From NCBI GenBank assembly GCA_039198835.1, contig JBCCTH010000032.1, positions 1-18,451 on the forward strand: 18,451 bases of DNA, written 5' to 3'. Position numbers and translations under genes: made by a program. The notes under the pieces are model-generated. The model saw only the letters and a program-made list of their open reading frames with translations. It made no database searches and was not told the origin of the DNA. Position 1 is the stretch's first letter. The number at the start of each line of letters is the position of its first letter. Source of the stretch: Shimia_B sp039198835. Lineage in GTDB: Bacteria; Pseudomonadota; Alphaproteobacteria; Rhodobacterales; Rhodobacteraceae. Positions 15,171-18,451 of this stretch are shown one piece after another.

Positions 15171-15574
15171 CGCGCCCGGTCTCGGATAAACTCCGAGAGC
15201 ACGCCGAACAGGAAAGCGGTCGAGATGCCAAATGAGATGAGACCCGCCACCGCCGCCATCGCGCCCAGAAGGCGCGTTTCAGGGGCGATAAGCACGTCGC
15301 CATAGCCGAGCGTCGTGTAGCTTGCGGTCGTGAAATAAAGCGCGGCTTCGAGGCTTTCAAAACCGCCTTGGGGCATGAGAATGGCTGTCCAAAGCGCGAT
15401 CTGGAGAAGATGCGCGAGAAGGATCACCAAGATGGCCGAGACTGTCAGGAAGAGCCGGCGCTGGTGGCTCGCGCGATCTATCCAGACGAGGCCCTTGGCC
15501 ACGACCAGAAGCTGAAGCACGGCGCATACCGCGCAGATGAGCGTGCCAAGCGCGATCTGGGCCGCCAGCGTCAT
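15167..15574 (-). CDS. Small two-pore-helix-type potassium channel (Ion_trans_2)
   Basis: This is a 135-residue inner-membrane protein with hydrophobic segments at about residues 8-30, 41-67 and 101-129, and a pore helix plus selectivity filter TTLGYGD (87-93) between the last two. The filter is intact, so K+ selectivity is likely; four subunits would form a pore. There is no cytoplasmic RCK (TrkA-N) domain, so gating control is not evident. The start at 15574 is chosen because the preceding gene's TGA overlaps it in an ATGA; the frame is open further upstream but inside that gene. It shares its stop bases (CTAG, 15167-15170) with the convergent acyl-CoA synthetase. Confidence 0.88.
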   Translation of the reverse strand: MTLAAQIALGTLICAVCAVLQLLVVAKGLVWIDRASHQRRLFLTVSAILVILLAHLLQIALWTAILMPQGGFESLEAALYFTTASYTTLGYGDVLIAPETRLLGAMAAVAGLISFGISTAFLFGVLSEFIRDRAR

Positions 15575-15936
15575 GGGTGCTTGAGCAAGAGGAGCGTGAT
15601 CGAAAGCCAGCCCAGCCCCATCAAGAGCGTGCCAATAACGGTGAGCGGCATGGCTGCCTTCCACCCCAGAGTGCCATAGCCATAGAGTGCGAGCGCGAAG
15701 GCCGCGAGACCGGCGAGCACGATCCAGATGGCCCAGGCCGGGCGGGTTGCGCGCAAAAGTTGCCAGACCGCAAGGAGCGCGGCGGCGCAGGCAGCATGGA
15801 CCTGTGCGGCAAGCTCAAATGCAGAAACGCGCGAGGCCGCGTCTGCCGCCCCGTTCAGGGCGTAGTCCACCGCGTGCCCGCCCACGGCGAGCGCCATGAG
15901 CGCGACAGTGAAGTTAAGGGCCAGCAGCGCATTCAT
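15571..15936 (-). CDS. Small four-helix membrane protein, DUF423-like
   Basis: This 121-residue, strongly hydrophobic protein has four predicted transmembrane helices. The middle FELAAQVHAACAAALLAV and the C-terminal pattern YGTLGWKAAMPLTVIG then GLGWLSI resemble the DUF423 family (YgdD/YwdK), whose function is unknown. The match is by pattern, not by alignment, so the family call is moderate. There is no good ribosome site before the ATG. The stop overlaps the start of the K+ channel gene (ATGA), so the two form a coupled unit, and a shared membrane role is possible. It is divergent from the methyltransferase at 16021 across 84 bases, in which I could not place a convincing promoter. Confidence 0.7.
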   Translation of the reverse strand: MNALLALNFTVALMALAVGGHAVDYALNGAADAASRVSAFELAAQVHAACAAALLAVWQLLRATRPAWAIWIVLAGLAAFALALYGYGTLGWKAAMPLTVIGTLLMGLGWLSITLLLLKHP

Positions 15937-16020
15937 ACGGGGCAGATGGCCCCGGCGGGCGCAAATGTCGAGCCTTTGACGCGCGTTGAAACGCCTGCGC
16001 GCGCGCTACCTCAACGCTCA

Positions 16021-16803
16021 ATGAGTGAGCTTTCCCCCCCAAGGCGCATCGCGCTCGCGCTGAGCTACGGCGCAGTGACCCACGCAGCTTTCGGGCTCGG
16101 CGTTGGATCGATGGTTTTGTGCATGGGCTTCGGGATGCAGCTGGGGCAGGGGCCTTTCGTGGGGCCTCTGGCATGGGTCGTTAACTTCTTTTTGCTCTTG
16201 CAGTTTCCGCTTGTGCATTCCTTCCTTTGGGCCGGACCGGGGCGGCCCTGGCTGGCGCGCCTGTCGCCTGCGCGCGGCGAAGACGCCAAAAAGCTTGCCA
16301 CGACGACCTACGCGCTCATCGCCTCGCTCCAGTTGGCGCTTCTCTTTTGGGGGTGGTCGCCAAGCGGTATTGTCTGGTGGCAGGCCGAGGCGGGAACGCT
16401 TTATGCGATCCTCGCGCTTTACTTTGCGGCCTGGGGCTTTTTGGGCCTCGCAATCGTGAATGCGGGGATCATGCTTCAATCCGGGGCCCTGGGGTGGTGG
16501 GCGCTTTTGCGCGATCGTGCGCCAAAGTTTCCTGATCTGCCGACGCGCTATCTTTATGCGCTCATGCGGCATCCGATTTATCTCGCGTTCAGTCTCACAC
16601 TCTGGACGGTGCCGACCTGGTCGCCCGACCAGCTGATGGTCGCCATAGTCTGGACCGGCTATTGCCTTTTGGCCCCGCGCTGGAAGGAGAAGCGCCTCGA
16701 AGCGATCCATGGCGCGCGTTTCCGCGCCTATCGCGCCCGCGTCCCTTACTTTTTGCCTTTCACGAAAGGAGCCTCCGATGCCCAAAGACACCCTGCGCAA
16801 TGA
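16021..16803 (+). CDS. Integral-membrane methyltransferase, MddA/NnrU-like (ICMT superfamily)
   Basis: This 260-residue polytopic protein has about six hydrophobic segments and the C-terminal signature of membrane methyltransferases: YLYALMRHPIYL (Arg183-His184-Pro185), then a glutamate-containing KEKRLEAIHGARFRAY and RVPYFLPF. The N-terminal half (LLQFPLVHSFLWAGPGR, then TYALIASLQLALLFWGW) resembles MddA, which methylates methanethiol to dimethyl sulfide, and the related NnrU proteins. It would use S-adenosylmethionine at the membrane. The start at 16021 begins the hydrophobic protein; the frame is open from 15577 but is antisense to DUF423. Its last 26 bases overlap the next methyltransferase gene. 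Methanethiol as substrate is a hypothesis; other small thiols or lipids are possible. Confidence 0.75.
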   Translation: MSELSPPRRIALALSYGAVTHAAFGLGVGSMVLCMGFGMQLGQGPFVGPLAWVVNFFLLLQFPLVHSFLWAGPGRPWLARLSPARGEDAKKLATTTYALIASLQLALLFWGWSPSGIVWWQAEAGTLYAILALYFAAWGFLGLAIVNAGIMLQSGALGWWALLRDRAPKFPDLPTRYLYALMRHPIYLAFSLTLWTVPTWSPDQLMVAIVWTGYCLLAPRWKEKRLEAIHGARFRAYRARVPYFLPFTKGASDAQRHPAQ

Positions 16804-17485
16804 TCTCGATCTCTATGATCGCGTGGCGGATCAATGGTGGTCTGACGAGGTGCGATGGATCCGGACGCTCAAGAATATGGTGCCGGGGCGGCTTAGCTAT
16901 TTTGACACGCTCGTCGCATGGGAGGGGCAGCCGGTTCTCGATTTGGGATGCGCGGGTGGGTTCATGGCCGAAGCGCTGGCGGAGCGCGGTGCGCGCGTGA
17001 CCGGCATTGACCCTGCTGCCGATGCCATCGCTGCGGCCCGCGCCCATGGTGAAGGTTTGGGCATTTCCTATGACGTGGGCTTTGGCGAGGCGCTTCCCTA
17101 TGCGGATGAGAGCTTCGCCCATGTCGTTTGCGTCGATGTGCTCGAACATGTGCAGGATCTCGGGCAGGTGTGCCGCGAGGTGGAGCGCGTTTTGAAGCCG
17201 GGCGGCACCTTACTTTTTGATACGATCAACCGAAACCCGCTCGCCCGCCTCGCGGTGATCACGGCCGCCGAAGACATCCTTGGCCTCTTGCCCAAGGGCA
17301 CCCATGACCCGGCGATGTTCATCAAGCCCGGCGAGCTGCGCGACGCCCTGAAAGCCGCCGGGCTCACGCCGCACGGCTTTACAGGCCTTGGCCCAAGAGG
17401 GCTAAACCGCCGCCTCGATCCAACATTCGGGCGCCTGCCGCTGACGGCGATCCTTTACATGGGTCACGCCACGAAATCGGCTTGA
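16778..17485 (+). CDS. UbiG-like SAM-dependent O-methyltransferase
   Basis: This 235-residue soluble class I methyltransferase has motif I VLDLGCAGGFMAEAL (Asp55 to Gly61), the acidic residue ending strand 2 in GIDPA (Asp78), and VVCVDVLEHVQDL (motif IV). It also has LKPGGTLLFDTINRNP and the KGTHDPAMFIKPGEL segment found in UbiG. UbiG performs both O-methylations of ubiquinone synthesis. However, the N-terminal region lacks the usual PNGKFKPLH-type stretch and reads WWSDEVRWIRTLKNM instead, so a different phenolic or lipid substrate is possible. GAAAGGAG lies 8 bases before the ATG at 16778. It begins inside the membrane methyltransferase gene, so the two are co-transcribed. A weak GGCT-TGA-AGCC stem at its stop, then TTTTTT, may be a poor terminator. 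Confidence 0.85.
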   Translation: MPKDTLRNDLDLYDRVADQWWSDEVRWIRTLKNMVPGRLSYFDTLVAWEGQPVLDLGCAGGFMAEALAERGARVTGIDPAADAIAAARAHGEGLGISYDVGFGEALPYADESFAHVVCVDVLEHVQDLGQVCREVERVLKPGGTLLFDTINRNPLARLAVITAAEDILGLLPKGTHDPAMFIKPGELRDALKAAGLTPHGFTGLGPRGLNRRLDPTFGRLPLTAILYMGHATKSA

Positions 17486-17554
17486 AGCCTTAACCTTTTT
17501 TCGTGTGGTTTGAGCAGTGCCTCTGCGGCGCATTGGCTGATTGGCTCTCATTGG
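17486..17554 (+). other. Gap after the UbiG-like gene with three ATTGGC direct repeats
   Basis: After the stop comes a T6 run (17497-17502 region), then ATTGGC at 17532, 17540 and 17550, spaced 8 and 10 bases. No gene is visible. The three copies lead directly into the tandem array and may be its degenerate edge. Confidence 0.5.
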
Positions 17555-18029
17555 CCGGTGGCGGCTTCTTGAGCCAGGCTCGCCACGGCTTTCGCAGCCA
17601 CGGCGGCGGCCGTTTGAGCTAAAACTGCGGCGGCTTTCGGGGCTGAAGCGGGGGGCTTTCGAGCCCTCGTGGCGGCTTTCCAAGCCGCGGCCGTGGTTTC
17701 TTGAGCCAACGCATCGGCTTTTCGAGTCACGTGGGTGGACTTTTGAGCGATCGCGGTGGCTCCTTGAGCCATAGGGGTGGCCTCTTGAGCCCTCCTTGGC
17801 GGCTTACCGAACCACTGGTGTGGATTTTGAGCCTGCGTTCGCTGTTTTCCAAGCCAAGATCGTGATCTTTTTTGAGCTATGGCGGTGGCCTTCCGAGCCA
17901 AGTGGGTGGATTTTTGATTCACCGTTGGCGGCTCCCTGAGCCTCGGCGGTGACTTTTCTGGGCCCTCCTTGGCGGCTTTCCAAGCTAAGGTGGTGAACTT
18001 TTTAAGCCATCGCGGAGGCTCTTTGCGCG
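17555..18029. repeat. Degenerate tandem array, about 22 units of about 21.6 nt with an 86-nt higher-order period
   Basis: On the plus strand each unit approximates N4-GGTGGCTTTTTGAGCC. I counted 22 consecutive units with lengths of 20-24 bases (mostly 21 or 22). A higher-order period of about 86 bases is visible: TGGA/TGAA-T-tract units at 17736, 17821, 17907 and 17994, and GGCT units at 17632, 17717, 17801, 17887 (GGCC) and 17974. Many units hold a small stem-loop such as GCGGCTT-TCC-AAGCCGC (17672-17688) or TGGCTC-CTT-GAGCCA (17757-17771). The minus strand is open from 17922 (GTG) to 17548 as an Ala/Lys/Gln heptad repeat, but the array continues beyond it out of frame. It is not a CRISPR, because there is no conserved repeat and no unique spacer. 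The role is unknown. Confidence 0.88.
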
Positions 18030-18080
18030 AGGGCTTGGGTGGTCACGGGCGATGTCAAAGCGGGATTGCCTTTGGCGCGC
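18030..18080. other. Gap between the tandem array and the last gene
   Basis: GAGGGCTTGGGTGGTCAC just after 18029 may be a further decayed unit. No hairpin with a U-tract was found to end the minus-strand gene. Nothing else is recognisable. Confidence 0.4.
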
Positions 18081-18451
18081 TCAGTAGAGCGAGAAGCTCC
18101 GGTCGCTGGCTTCTCTCCGGCCTTTGGGGAATATTGCCCGCGCTTGGGCTTTAAGAAGAGTTCCAAAAGGCTGCGCGCTCAACTGAACGCGGGCGCGCGA
18201 GGCTGTGCCCGCGCCAGCCAAGGCCATCGTGGCCTGTTCCGAACCCAGCCAGGCCCGGGCAGCTGCATCAAAATTGACCATTATGGTCGGAGTATTGGCA
18301 TCGCTCGGGGGGCGTCTTTCGAGATCGAGTGCGCCGCCAAGCGGCGGCGCATCGAACGCACCGGCGAGGTCAAGCTCGACCCGCGCGCCATCTTTCAAAG
18401 AGGCGAGCTCACCAACGGGGACAGATATCGCAAGGGCATAGCTCTTTTGCC
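18081..18451 (-). CDS. C-terminal end of an unidentified protein (runs off the window)
   Basis: The last 123 codons of a minus-strand gene end in TGA at 18083-18081; the frame is open to the window edge, so no start is visible. It has good coding character but I do not recognise it. The visible part begins SYALAISVPVGELASLKDG, continues with beta-strand-rich sequence (ARVELDLAGAF, then IMVNFDAAARAWLGSEQ) and ends in a basic stretch FPKGRREASDRSFSLY. The pattern of alternating strands with LASLKDGARVEL is reminiscent of the membrane-proximal domain of HlyD/RND adaptor proteins, but this is weak. It faces the tandem array downstream, and no terminator is seen between them. Confidence 0.6.
   Translation of the reverse strand, partial: QKSYALAISVPVGELASLKDGARVELDLAGAFDAPPLGGALDLERRPPSDANTPTIMVNFDAAARAWLGSEQATMALAGAGTASRARVQLSAQPFGTLLKAQARAIFPKGRREASDRSFSLY

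Noticed and set aside
15577..16020. N-terminal extension of the membrane methyltransferase
   Set aside because: It is antisense to the DUF423-like gene, highly charged and unlike the family; the hydrophobic protein begins at 16021.
17541..17774. Plus-strand open frame inside the array (Trp/Arg/Leu/Pro-rich)
   Set aside because: Its periodicity only mirrors the 21-nt repeat, and the frame is broken further along the array.
17555..18029. CRISPR array
   Set aside because: There is no constant repeat with unique spacers, the units are contiguous and degenerate, and no cas genes are present.
17555..18029. Plasmid iteron origin
   Set aside because: The 21-22-nt direct repeats recall iterons, but they are far too divergent, and no rep gene or DnaA-box cluster is visible among chromosomal housekeeping genes.
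18205..18441. Plus-strand open frame of 78 codons at the right edge
   Set aside because: It is antisense to the better-supported minus-strand gene that stays open to the window edge.

Overview
The window reads as an ordinary, gene-dense stretch of an alphaproteobacterial chromosome with high GC content. Gene families, codon use and gene pairs (a MerR pair beside an acyl-CoA dehydrogenase, DUF952 beside pyrD) suggest the order Rhodobacterales. That placement is an inference from gene content, because no rRNA or marker gene was available to confirm it. No transposase, integrase, phage gene or CRISPR array was seen.

Layout. 1-1706 (minus) holds two tandem MerR-type regulators followed by the first part of an acyl-CoA dehydrogenase, with an ACGT-rich operator-like region between the regulators. 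1831-4059 (plus) is a tightly overlapping unit of two hotdog-fold thioesterases and a MATE exporter. It converges on 4056-5476 (minus), a DUF952 gene overlapping pyrD. A divergent periplasmic 5'-nucleotidase (5580-7154) ends in a clear intrinsic terminator. 7239-9109 (plus) couples a SAM methyltransferase carrying an unusual C-terminal tail to an SRAP-family DNA-protein crosslink enzyme. 9131-10251 (minus) carries a secreted SH3 protein with a His/Lys-rich tail and a rhodanese, separated by a UUCG-loop terminator. 10321-13176 (plus) holds a short-chain dehydrogenase, tRNA-Gly(UCC) with its promoter, and an ABC exporter half-transporter. 13281-15170 (plus) is an acyl-CoA synthetase sharing its stop-codon bases with a convergent two-gene membrane unit (K+ channel and DUF423-like, 15167-15936). 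16021-17485 (plus) holds two overlapping methyltransferases, one membrane-embedded (MddA/NnrU-like) and one UbiG-like.

The most unusual part is 17486-18080, about 595 bp without a convincing gene. From 17555 to 18029 it is a degenerate tandem array of about 22 units of about 21.6 nt, organised in a higher-order period of about 86 nt (four units). Many units contain a small GGCTY-N3-RAGCC stem-loop whose arms vary in a compensatory way, with G-T pairs that would be stable only in a plus-strand transcript. The other strand reads as a partly broken Ala/Lys/Gln heptad repeat. The array is followed by the C-terminal end of an unidentified minus-strand protein that runs off the window.

How the genes fit together. 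Several genes serve acyl-CoA metabolism: the acyl-CoA dehydrogenase with its probable MerR regulators, the acyl-CoA synthetase and the two thioesterases. Others serve pyrimidine or nucleotide handling (pyrD, 5'-nucleotidase) and methyl transfer (three methyltransferases). The rest are membrane and envelope functions.
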